64,000 bases of DNA from Allacma fusca. Its lineage: Eukaryota > Arthropoda > Collembola > Symphypleona > Sminthuridae. Every line of letters starts with the position of its first letter. Position 1 is the first letter of the stretch. Where the stretch lies: NCBI GenBank assembly GCA_947179485.1, contig OX359246.1:51501632-51565631 (forward strand), written 5' to 3'. Made by a program: the position numbers and the translations under genes. The notes under the pieces were generated by a model that had not been told where the DNA came from, did not search any database, and saw only the letters and a program-made list of their open reading frames with translations. This document shows, in pieces, positions 1 to 11,419 of the stretch.

Positions 1-1010
1 ACTTTAGGAATACACTCAGGCAGTCTACCAAAGCTAAATCCTCGAATTTGAGATGAATCGAAACTTTAAAAATGCAATGAAAGTGACGTGACGTTGCTCT
101 GGTCACTTTTTCAGGTGTTTGCTGAACTCGCCGGAATCTCCTTAAACTTTAGGAATGCACTCGGCTATTTTGCAAAAGCTAAATACTCGAATTTGAGATG
201 AATCGAAGCACTTTAAAAATGCGATGAAAACGACGTGTCGTTCCTCTGGTTACTTTTAAGGTGTTTGCTGAACTGGTCTAAATCTCTTTAAACTTTGAGA
301 ATACATTCCAGGGGTCTGCCAAAACTCAATTCTCGAATTTGAGATGAATCAAAAACTAAAAATAGCGATGCTAATAGTACTTCGGTGCTGTAGTCACTGT
401 TTCAGGTGTTTGCTGAACTCGTCCGAATCTCCTTAAACTTTAGGAAGACACCCGGGCAGTCCGCCAAAGCTCAATTCTCGTTTTGAAATGAATCGTCAAA
501 CTAAAAAATGCAATGAAAATGACGTGTCGGTGCTCTTGTTACATTTTAGGTGCTTGCTGAACTCGTCAGTATCTCCTTAAACTTTAGGAATACACTCGGG
601 CAGCCTGCGGAAGCTAAATCCTTGAATTTGAGATGAATCGAAACACTTTAAAAATGCGATGAAAATGACGTGTTGTTGCTCTGGTCACTTTTTCAGGTGT
701 TTTCTGAACTGGTCTAAATCTCTTTTAACTTTGGGACTACATTCCGGGGGTCTGCCAAAACTCAATTCTCGAATTTGAGATGAATCAAAAACTAAACATA
801 ACAAGGAAATTGACATGACGTTGCTCTGGTCACATTTTTGATGTTTGCTGAACTCGTCAGAATCTCCTCATACTTTGGTAGCACACTCGGTCAGTCTGAA
901 AAATCTAAATTCTCGAATTTGAGATGAATCGAAAAACTAAAAATAGCATGTCAGTGCTGTGGTCACTTTTTCAGGTGTTTGCTTAACTCGTCCGAATCTC
1001 CTCAAACTTT
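1..1010. repeat. Diverged satellite monomers
   Basis: Head-to-tail monomers of about 140 bp, each recognisable by GGTGTTTGCTGAACTCGTC, AATACACTCGG, CAGTCTGCC, TCGAATTTGAGATGAATCG and GACGTGTCGTTGCTCTGGTC in that order. Neighbouring monomers differ at many positions and I see no higher-order period here. This is the older flank of the ordered array that starts near 1010. No gene is seen. Confidence 0.9.
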
Positions 1011-4000
1011 GGAAATACACTCTGTGAGTCAGCAAAAGCTCAATTTTTGATTTTGAACTAAATTGACACACTAGACAATCCGATTTAATGACGTGTCATT
1101 GGTCTTGTTACATTTCAGGTCTTTGCTGAACTTGTCCGCATCTCAAACTTTGATAATGCACTCGGTCGGTCTGAGAAAGCTCTATTCTCGAATTTGAAAA
1201 ACTAAAAAATGCGATGGAAATGTGTCGCTCAGGTCACTTTTTTAGGTGTTTGCTAAACTTGTGCGAATCTCCTCAAAGTGTGGGAATACAATCGGGCAGT
1301 CTGCTAAAGCTCAATTTTCGAATTTAAAATACATCGAAAAGTATGAAAAATGCGATGAAAATGACGTGTCGTTGCTCTGGTCACATTTCAGGTGTTTGCC
1401 GAACTCGTCCGAATCTCTTTAATTTTTTGAAATACACTGTCAGTCAGCAAAAGCTCAATTTTTGATTTTGAACTAAATTGACAAACTAAACAATCCGATT
1501 TAATGACGTGTCATTGGTCTTGTTACATTTAAGGTGTTTGCTGAACTCGTCCGCATCTCAAACTTTGATAATGCACTCGGTCGGTCTGAGAAAGCTCTAT
1601 TCTCGAATTTGAAAAACTAAAAAATGCGATGAAAATGTGTCGCTCAGGTCACTTTTTTTAGTGTTTGCTGAACTTGTGCGAATGTCCTCAAACTGTGGAA
1701 ATACAATCGGGCAGTCTGCTAAAGCTCAATTTTCGAATTTAGGATGCATCGAAAAGTATTAAAAATGCGCTGAAAATGACGTGTCGTTGCTCTGGTCACA
1801 TTTCAGGTGTTTGCTGAACTCGTCCCAATCTCCTCAAACTTTGGAATTACACTCTGTGAGTCAGCAAAAGCTCAATTTTTGATTTTGAACTAAATTGACA
1901 AACTAAACAATCCGATTTAATGACGTGTCATTGGTCTTGTTACATTTCAGGTCTTTGCTGAACTTGTCCGCATCTCAAACTTTGATAATGCACTCGGTCG
2001 GTTTGAGAAAGCTCTATTCTCGAATTTGAAAAACTAAAAAATGCGATGGAAGTGTGTCGCTCAGGTCACTTTTTTAGGTGTTTGCTGAACTTGTGCGAAT
2101 CTCCTCAAACTGTGGAAATACAATCGGGCAGTCTGCTAAAGCTCAATTTTCGAATTTAGGATGCATCGAAAAGTATGAAAAATGCGATGAAAATGACGTG
2201 TCGTTGCTCTGGTCACATTTCAGGTGTTTGCTGAACTCGTCCTTATCTCCTCAAACTTTTGAAATACACTCTGTGAGTCAGCAAAAGCTCAATTTTTGAT
2301 TTTGAACTAAATTGACAAACTAAACAATCCAATTTAATGACGTGTCAATGGTCTTGTTACATTTCAGGTCTTTGCTGAACTTGTCCGCATCTCAAACTTT
2401 GATAATGCACTCGGTCGGTCTGAAAAATCTCTATTCTCGAATTTGAAAAACTAAAAAATGCGATGGAAATGTGTCGCTCAGGTCACTTTTTTAGGTGTTT
2501 GCTAAACTTGTGCGAATCTCCTCAAAGTGTGGGAATACAATCGGGCAGTCTGCTAAAGCTCAATTTTCGAATTTAAAATACATCGAAAAGTATGAAAAAT
2601 GCGATGAAAATGACGTGTCGTTGCTCTGGTCACATTTCAGGTGTTTGCCGAACTCGTCCGAATCTCTTTAATTTTTTGAAATACACTGTCAGTCTGCAAA
2701 AGCTCAATTTTTGATTTTGAACTAAATTGACAAACTAAACAATCCGATTTAATGACGTGTCATTGGTCTTGTTACATTTAAGGTGTTTGCTGAACTCGTC
2801 CGCATCTCAAACTTTGATAATGCACTCGGTCGGTCTGAGAAAGCTCTATTCTCGAATTTGAAAAACTAAAAAATGCGATGAAAATGTGTCGCTCAGGTCA
2901 CTTTTTTAGGTGTTTGCTGAACTTGTGCGAATCTCCTCAAACTGTGGAAATACAATCGGGCAGTCTGCTAAAGCTCAATTTTCGAATTTAGGATGCATCG
3001 AAAAGTATTAAAAATGCGCTGAAAATGACGTGTCGTTGCTCTGGTCACATTTCAGGTGTTTGCTGAACTCGTTCGAATCTCCTCAAACTTTGGAAATACA
3101 CTCTGTGAGTCAGCAAAAGCTCAATTTTTGATTTTGAACTAAATTGACAAACTAAACAATCCGATTTATTGACGTGTCATTGGTCTTGTTACATTTCAGG
3201 TCTTTGCTGAACTTGTCCGCATCTCAAACTTTGATAATGCACTCGGTCGGTCTCAGAAAGCTCTATTCTCGAATTTGAAAAACTAAAAAATGCGATGGAA
3301 ATGTGTCGCTCAGGTCACTTTTTTAGGTGTTTGCTAAACTTGTGCGAATCTCCTCAAAGTGTGGGAATACAATCGGGCAGTCTGCTAAAGCTCAATTTTC
3401 GAATTTAAAATACATCGAAAAGTATGAAAAATGCGATGAAAATGACGTGTCGTTGCTCTGGTCACATTTCAGGTGTTTGCCGAACTCGTCCGAATCTCTT
3501 TAATTTTTTGAAATACACTGTCAGTCAGCAAAAGCTCAATTTTTGATTTTGAACTAAATTGACAAACTAAACAATCCGATTTAATGACGTGTCATTGGTC
3601 TTGTTACATTTAAGGTGTTTGCTGAACTCGTCCGCATCTCAAACTTTGATAATGCACTCGGTCGGTCTGAGAAAGCTCTATTCTCGAATTTGAAAAACTA
3701 AAAAATGCGATGAAAATGTGTCGCTAAGGTCACTTTTTTAGGTGTTTGCTGAACTTGTGCGAATCTCCTCAAACTGTAAAAATACAGACGGGCAGTCTGC
3801 TAAAGCTCAATTTTCGAATTTAGGATGCATCGAAAAGTATGAAAAATGCGATGAAAATGACGTGTCGTTGCTCTGGTCACATTTCAGGTGTTTGCTGAAC
3901 TCGTCCTTATCTCCTCAAACTTTTGAAATACACTCTGTGAGTCAGCAAAAGCTCAATTTTTGATTTTGAACTAAATTGACAAACTAAACAATCCAATTTA

Positions 4001-7000
4001 ATGACGTGTCAATGGTCTTGTTACATTTCAGGTCTTTGCTGAACTTGTCCGCATCTCAAACTTTGATAATGCACTCGGTCGGTCTGAAAAATCTCTATTC
4101 TCGAATTTGAAAAACTAAAAAATGCGATGGAAATGTGTCGCTCAGGTCACTTTTTTAGGTGTTTGCTAAACTTGTGCGAATCTCCTCAAAGTGTGGGAAT
4201 ACAATCGGGCAGTCTGCTAAAGCTCAATTTTCGAATTTAAAATACATCGAAAAGTATAAAAAATGCGATGAAAATGACGTGTCGTTGCTCTGGTCACATT
4301 TCAGGTGTTTGCCGAACTCGTCCGAATCTCTTTAATTTTTTGAAATACACTGTCAGTCTGCAAAAGCTCAATTTTTGATTTTGAACTAAATTGACAAACT
4401 AAACAATCCGATTTAATGACGTGTCATTGGTCTTGTTACATTTAAGGTATTTGCTGAACTCGTCCGCATCTCAAACTTTGATAATGCACTCGGTCGGTCT
4501 GAGAAAGCTCTATTCTCGAATTTGAAAAACTAAAAAATGCGATGAAAATGTGTCGCTAAGGTCACTTTTTTAGGTGTTTGCTGAACTTGTGCGAATCTCC
4601 TCAAACTGTAAAAATACAGACGGGCAGTCTGCTAAAGCTCAATTTTCGAATTTAGGATGCATCGAAAAGTATGAAAAATGCGATGAAAATGACGTGTCGT
4701 TGCTCTGGTCACATTTCAGGTGTTTGCTGAACTCGTCCTTATCTCCTCAAACTTTTGAAATACACTCTGTGAGTCAGCAAAAGCTCAATTTTTGATTTTG
4801 AACTAAATTGACAAACTAAACAATCCAATTTAATGACGTGTCATTGGTCTTGTTACATTTCAGGTCTTTGCTGAACTTGTCCGCATCTCAAACTTTGATA
4901 ATGCACTCGGTCGGTCTCAGAAAGCTCTATTCTCGAATTTGAAAAACTAAAAAATGCGATGGAAATGTGTCGCTCAGGTCACTTTTTTAGGTGTTTGCTA
5001 AACTTGTGCGAATCTCCTCAAAGTGTGGGAATACAATCGGGCAGTCTGCTAAAGCTCAATTTTCGAATTTAAAATACATCGAAAAGTATGAAAAATGCGA
5101 TGAAAATGACGTGTCGTTGCTCTGGTCACATTTCAGGTGTTTGCCGAACTCGTCCGAATCTCTTTAATTTTTTGAAATACACTGTCAGTCTGCAAAAGCT
5201 CAATTTTTGATTTTGAACTAAATTGACAAACTAAACAATCCGATTTAATGACGTGTCATTGGTCTTGTTACATTTAAGGTGTTTGCTGAACTCGTCCGCA
5301 TCTCAAACTTTGATAATGCACTCGGTCGGTCTGAGAAAGCTCTATTCTCGAATTTGAAAAACTAAAAAATGCGATGAAAATGTGTCGCTAAGGTCACTTT
5401 TTTAGGTGTTTGCTGAACTTGTGCGAATCTCCTCAAACTGTAAAAATACAGACGGGCAGTCTGCTAAAGCTCAATTTTCGAATTTAGGATGCATCGAAAA
5501 GTATGAAAAATGCGATGAAAATGACGTGTCGTTGCTCTGGTCACATTTCAGGTGTTTGCTGAACTCGTCCTTATCTCCTCAAACTTTTGAAATACACTCT
5601 GTGAGTCAGCAAAAGCTCAATTTTTGATTTTGAACTAAATTGACAAACTAAACAATCCAATTTAATGACGTGTCAATGGTCTTGTTACATTTCAGGTCTT
5701 TGCTGAACTTGTCCGCATCTCAAACTTTGATAATGCACTCGGTCGGTCTGAAAAATCTCTATTCTCGAATTTGAAAAACTAAAAAATGCGATGGAAATGT
5801 GTCGCTCAGGTCACTTTTTTAGGTGTTTGCTAAACTTGTGCGAATCTCCTCAAAGTGTGGGAATACAATCGGGCAGTCTGCTAAAGCTCAATTTTCGAAT
5901 TTAAAATACATCGAAAAGTATAAAAAATGCGATGAAAATGACGTGTCGTTGCTCTGGTCACATTTCAGGTGTTTGCCGAACTCGTCCGAATCTCTTTAAT
6001 TTTTTGAAATACACTGTCAGTCTGCAAAAGCTCAATTTTTGATTTTGAACTAAATTGACAAACTAAACAATCCGATTTAATGACGTGTCATTGGTCTTGT
6101 TACATTTAAGGTATTTGCTGAACTCGTCCGCATCTCAAACTTTGATAATGCACTCGGTCGGTCTGAGAAAGCTCTATTCTCGAATTTGAAAAACTAAAAA
6201 ATGCGATGAAAATGTGTCGCTCAGGTCACTTTTTTAGGTGTTTGCTGAACTTGTGCGAATCTCCTCAAACTGTGGAAATACAATCGGGCAGTCTGCTAAA
6301 GCTCAATTTTCGAATTTAGGATGCATCGAAAAGTATTAAAAATGCGCTGAAAATGACGTGTCGTTGCTCTGGTCACATTTCAGGTGTTTGCTGAACTCGT
6401 TCGAATCTCCTCAAACTTTGGAAATACACTCTGTGAGTCAGCAAAAGCTCAATTTTTGATTTTGAACTAAATTGACAAACTAAACAATCCGATTTATTGA
6501 CGTGTCATTGGTCTTGTTACATTTCAGGTCTTTGCTGAACTTGTCCGCATCTCAAACTTTGATAATGCACTCGGTCGGTCTCAGAAAGCTCTATTCTCGA
6601 ATTTGAAAAACTAAAAAATGCGATGGAAATGTGTCGCTCAGGTCACTTTTTTAGGTGTTTGCTAAACTTGTGCGAATCTCCTCAAAGTGTGGGAATACAA
6701 TCGGGCAGTCTGCTAAAGCTCAATTTTCGAATTTAAAATACATCGAAAAGTATGAAAAATGCGATGAAAATGACGTGTCGTTGCTCTGGTCACATTTCAG
6801 GTGTTTGCCGAACTCGTCCGAATCTCTTTAATTTTTTGAAATACACTGTCAGTCAGCAAAAGCTCAATTTTTGATTTTGAACTAAATTGACAAACTAAAC
6901 AATCCGATTTAATGACGTGTCATTGGTCTTGTTACATTTAAGGTGTTTGCTGAACTCGTCCGCATCTCAAACTTTGATAATGCACTCGGTCGGTCTGAGA

Positions 7001-10000
7001 AAGCTCTATTCTCGAATTTGAAAAACTAAAAAATGCGATGAAAATGTGTCGCTAAGGTCACTTTTTTAGGTGTTTGCTGAACTTGTGCGAATCTCCTCAA
7101 ACTGTAAAAATACAGACGGGCAGTCTGCTAAAGCTCAATTTTCGAATTTAGGATGCATCGAAAAGTATGAAAAATGCGATGAAAATGACGTGTCGTTGCT
7201 CTGGTCACATTTCAGGTGTTTGCTGAACTCGTCCTTATCTCCTCAAACTTTTGAAATACACTCTGTGAGTCAGCAAAAGCTCAATTTTTGATTTTGAACT
7301 AAATTGACAAACTAAACAATCCAATTTAATGACGTGTCAATGGTCTTGTTACATTTCAGGTCTTTGCTGAACTTGTCCGCATCTCAAACTTTGATAATGC
7401 ACTCGGTCGGTCTGAAAAATCTCTATTCTCGAATTTGAAAAACTAAAAAATGCGATGGAAATGTGTCGCTCAGGTCACTTTTTTAGGTGTTTGCTAAACT
7501 TGTGCGAATCTCCTCAAAGTGTGGGAATACAATCGGGCAGTCTGCTAAAGCTCAATTTTCGAATTTAAAATACATCGAAAAGTATAAAAAATGCGATGAA
7601 AATGACGTGTCGTTGCTCTGGTCACATTTCAGGTGTTTGCCGAACTCGTCCGAATCTCTTTAATTTTTTGAAATACACTGTCAGTCTGCAAAAGCTCAAT
7701 TTTTGATTTTGAACTAAATTGACAAACTAAACAATCCGATTTAATGACGTGTCATTGGTCTTGTTACATTTAAGGTATTTGCTGAACTCGTCCGCATCTC
7801 AAACTTTGATAATGCACTCGGTCGGTCTGAGAAAGCTCTATTCTCGAATTTGAAAAACTAAAAAATGCGATGAAAATGTGTCGTTAAGGTCACTTTTTTA
7901 GGTGTTTGCTGAACTTGTGCGAATCTCCTCAAACTGTAAAAATACAGACGGGCAGTCTGCTAAAGCTCAATTTTCGAATTTAGGATGCATCGAAAAGTAT
8001 GAAAAATGCGATGAAAATGACGTGTCGTTGCTCTGGTCACATTTCAGGTGTTTGCTGAACTCGTCCTTATCTCCTCAAACTTTTGAAATACACTCTGTGA
8101 GTCAGCAAAAGCTCAATTTTTGATTTTGAACTAAATTGACAAACTAAACAATCCAATTTAATGACGTGTCATTGGTCTTGTTACATTTCAGGTCTTTGCT
8201 GAACTTGTCCGCATCTCAAACTTTGATAATGCACTCGGTCGGTCTCAGAAAGCTCTATTCTCGAATTTGAAAAACTAAAAAATGCGATGGAAATGTGTCG
8301 CTCAGGTCACTTTTTTAGGTGTTTGCTAAACTTGTGCGAATCTCCTCAAAGTGTGGGAATACAATCGGGCAGTCTGCTAAAGCTCAATTTTCGAATTTAA
8401 AATACATCGAAAAGTATGAAAAATGCGATGAAAATGACGTGTCGTTGCTCTGGTCACATTTCAGGTGTTTGCCGAACTCGTCCGAATCTCTTTAATTTTT
8501 TGAAATACACTGTCAGTCTGCAAAAGCTCAATTTTTGATTTTGAACTAAATTGACAAACTAAACAATCCGATTTAATGACGTGTCATTGGTCTTGTTACA
8601 TTTAAGGTGTTTGCTGAACTCGTCCGCATCTCAAACTTTGATAATGCACTCGGTCGGTCTGAGAAAGCTCTATTCTCGAATTTGAAAAACTAAAAAATGC
8701 GATGAAAATGTGTCGCTAAGGTCACTTTTTTAGGTGTTTGCTGAACTTGTGCGAATCTCCTCAAACTGTAAAAATACAGACGGGCAGTCTGCTAAAGCTC
8801 AATTTTCGAATTTAGGATGCATCGAAAAGTATGAAAAATGCGATGAAAATGACGTGTCGTTGCTCTGGTCACATTTCAGGTGTTTGCTGAACTCGTCCTT
8901 ATCTCCTCAAACTTTTGAAATACACTCTGTGAGTCAGCAAAAGCTCAATTTTTGATTTTGAACTAAATTGACAAACTAAACAATCCAATTTAATGACGTG
9001 TCAATGGTCTTGTTACATTTCAGGTCTTTGCTGAACTTGTCCGCATCTCAAACTTTGATAATGCACTCGGTCGGTCTGAAAAATCTCTATTCTCGAATTT
9101 GAAAAACTAAAAAATGCGATGGAAATGTGTCGCTCAGGTCACTTTTTTAGGTGTTTGCTAAACTTGTGCGAATCTCCTCAAAGTGTGGGAATACAATCGG
9201 GCAGTCTGCTAAAGCTCAATTTTCGAATTTAAAATACATCGAAAAGTATAAAAAATGCGATGAAAATGACGTGTCGTTGCTCTGGTCACATTTCAGGTGT
9301 TTGCCGAACTCGTCCGAATCTCTTTAATTTTTTGAAATACACTGTCAGTCTGCAAAAGCTCAATTTTTGATTTTGAACTAAATTGACAAACTAAACAATC
9401 CGATTTAATGACGTGTCATTGGTCTTGTTACATTTAAGGTATTTGCTGAACTCGTCCGCATCTCAAACTTTGATAATGCACTCGGTCGGTCTGAGAAAGC
9501 TCTATTCTCGAATTTGAAAAACTAAAAAATGCGATGAAAATGTGTCGCTAAGGTCACTTTTTTAGGTGTTTGCTGAACTTGTGCGAATCTCCTCAAACTG
9601 TAAAAATACAGACGGGCAGTCTGCTAAAGCTCAATTTTCGAATTTAGGATGCATCGAAAAGTATGAAAAATGCGATGAAAATGACGTGTCGTTGCTCTGG
9701 TCACATTTCAGGTGTTTGCTGAACTCGTCCTTATCTCCTCAAACTTTTGAAATACACTCTGTGAGTCAGCAAAAGCTCAATTTTTGATTTTGAACTAAAT
9801 TGACAAACTAAACAATCCAATTTAATGACGTGTCATTGGTCTTGTTACATTTCAGGTCTTTGCTGAACTTGTCCGCATCTCAAACTTTGATAATGCACTC
9901 GGTCGGTCTCAGAAAGCTCTATTCTCGAATTTGAAAAACTAAAAAATGCGATGGAAATGTGTCGCTCAGGTCACTTTTTTAGGTGTTTGCTAAACTTGTG

Positions 10001-10105
10001 CGAATCTCCTCAAAGTGTGGGAATACAATCGGGCAGTCTGCTAAAGCTCAATTTTCGAATTTAAAATACATCGAAAAGTATGAAAAATGCGATGAAAATG
10101 ACGTG
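1011..10105. repeat. Satellite array with 832-bp higher-order repeat
   Basis: About eleven copies of an 832-bp unit. The same GTGTTTGCTGAAC landmark falls at 1246, 2078, 2910, 3742, 4574, 5406, 6238, 7070, 7902, 8734 and 9566. In the 3742-4574 unit the monomer steps are 146, 144, 127, 146, 142 and 127 bp, so 832 is a doubled trimer of about 416 bp. Variants alternate between units: CAATGGTC with GAAAAATCTC against CATTGGTC with CTCAGAAAG, which gives a 1664-bp period. A third variant (a TAA in place of TGA in one monomer) recurs at 2910 and 6238, which gives 3328 bp. The 73-codon open frames that recur every 832 bp begin with GTG and come from satellite, not a gene. Such arrays are typical of centromeric or pericentromeric DNA. 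That location is inference. Confidence 0.95.
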
Positions 10106-10834
10106 TCATTGGTCTTGTTACATTTCAGGTGTTTGCTGAATTTGTCCGCATTTCCTTAAACTTTGATAATGCACTCGGTCGGTCTGAAAAAGCTCAATTC
10201 TCGAATTTGAAAAACTAAAAAATGCGATGAAAATGTGTCGTTTAGGTTACTCTTTTGGGTGTTTACTGAACTCGTCCGAATCTCCTCAAACTTTGGAAAT
10301 ACACTCTAGCAGTCTGCAAAAGCTCAATTTTTGATTTTGAAATAAATTGACAAACTAAAAAATGCGATTAAATGACGTGTCATTTGTCCTGTTACATTTC
10401 AGGTGTTTGCTGAACTCTTCCGCATCTCAAACTTTTAAAATGCATTCCGTCGGTCTGAAAAACCTTTATTCTCGTATTTGAAATAAATCCAAAAACTAAA
10501 AATGCGATGAAAATGACGTGTCGTTTCTCTGGTCACATTTCAGGTGTTTGCTTAACTCGTCCGAATCTCCTCAAACTGTGGGAATACAATCGGGCAGTCT
10601 GCTAAAGCTCAATTTTCAAATTTGGGATGCATCAAAAAGTATGAAAAATGCGATGAAAATGACGTGTCGTTGCTCTGGTCACATTTAAGTTGTTTGCTGA
10701 ACTCGTCCGAATCTCCTCAAATATTGGAAATACACTTTAGCAGTCTGCAAAAGCTCAAATTTTGATTTTGAAATAAATTGACAGACTAAAAAATTCGATT
10801 AAATGACGTGTCGTTTGTCCTGTTACATTTCAGG
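10106..10834. repeat. Diverged satellite monomers
   Basis: The 832-bp register breaks at about 10106, where GACGTGTC is followed by ATTGGTCTTG instead of the expected GTTGCTCTGG. Diverged monomers then continue up to the BEL insertion. The last monomer is cut after CATTTCAGG and resumes at 17391. Confidence 0.9.
10830..10834. other. Left target-site duplication of the BEL element
   Basis: TCAGG directly before the 5' LTR, identical to 17391-17395 after the 3' LTR. Five-base duplications are usual for BEL/Pao integrases. Confidence 0.95.
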
Positions 10835-11347
10835 TGTGCCAGCTTAATTAGAGAAGAGAGTAGGTCAATGAGAGCCTGGAGATGATGAGCATGTGGAAGT
10901 ACAGGCAGACAGAAATTATTGGAATAAGTAGCTGCGTGTACAGTTGTCATGGCAGTATAGTAATAATTATTATTGTTAGAAGTTTATTCGTCAGTTTGTT
11001 TATGCTAAATGATTGGAGCTTATCAATTCTAATATTATAGGATATGACTGTATGAGAGCTATATGCTCTGAAAAAGAGGATTATTAGGATTTTTGGGTGC
11101 AAATGAGCGAGACGTGTCTTGTACGAAATAAAGTTTGACTTAATTTCTGTTCTGATTTTCTTCTTGAAAACTCTCATATTCATTTGCCCTGGGTGGCAAA
11201 GGTTACCAATCGTTAAAGAGAGTAATATAAGAAGGGAGAAATTAATTTAAATATAAGGGCACTCAAAGGAGTGCTGGTCCTTCAACGTACTTTCACCAGG
11301 GAAAGTGAGCAACAACTTTATCCGTTCCGTCAATCTGAGACGGTACA
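10835..11347 (+). repeat. 5' LTR of the BEL element
   Basis: Starts TGTGCCAGCTTAATTAG and ends GACGGTACA. It is identical to 16878-17390 apart from two substitutions seen by eye. It contains a poly(A) signal AATAAA at 11127-11132. The internal region begins TTTTTGGTCC. A TGG four bases after the LTR could open a primer binding site, but I could not match it to a tRNA end. Confidence 0.96.
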
Positions 11348-11419
11348 TTTTTGGTCCTTCTTGAACCGGATCGATATTCAGCAAGAAGACAGTGACCAGC
11401 GTTTAAGCCATCGAAGAAA

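Noticed and set aside
2078-9787. Seven nearly identical 73-codon open frames spaced by multiples of 832 bases
   Set aside because: They begin with GTG, run through two satellite monomers and repeat because the array repeats. One amino-acid change in a unit tracks a satellite variant. No coding signal beyond the repeat.
10947-11183. A 78-codon minus-strand frame in the BEL LTR
   Set aside because: It lies within the LTR, occurs in both copies only because the LTR is duplicated, and has no known counterpart.
11348-11370. Primer binding site of the BEL element
   Set aside because: A TGG lies near the LTR edge, but the following bases do not fit the spacing of a tRNA acceptor and T-arm, so I do not name a primer tRNA.
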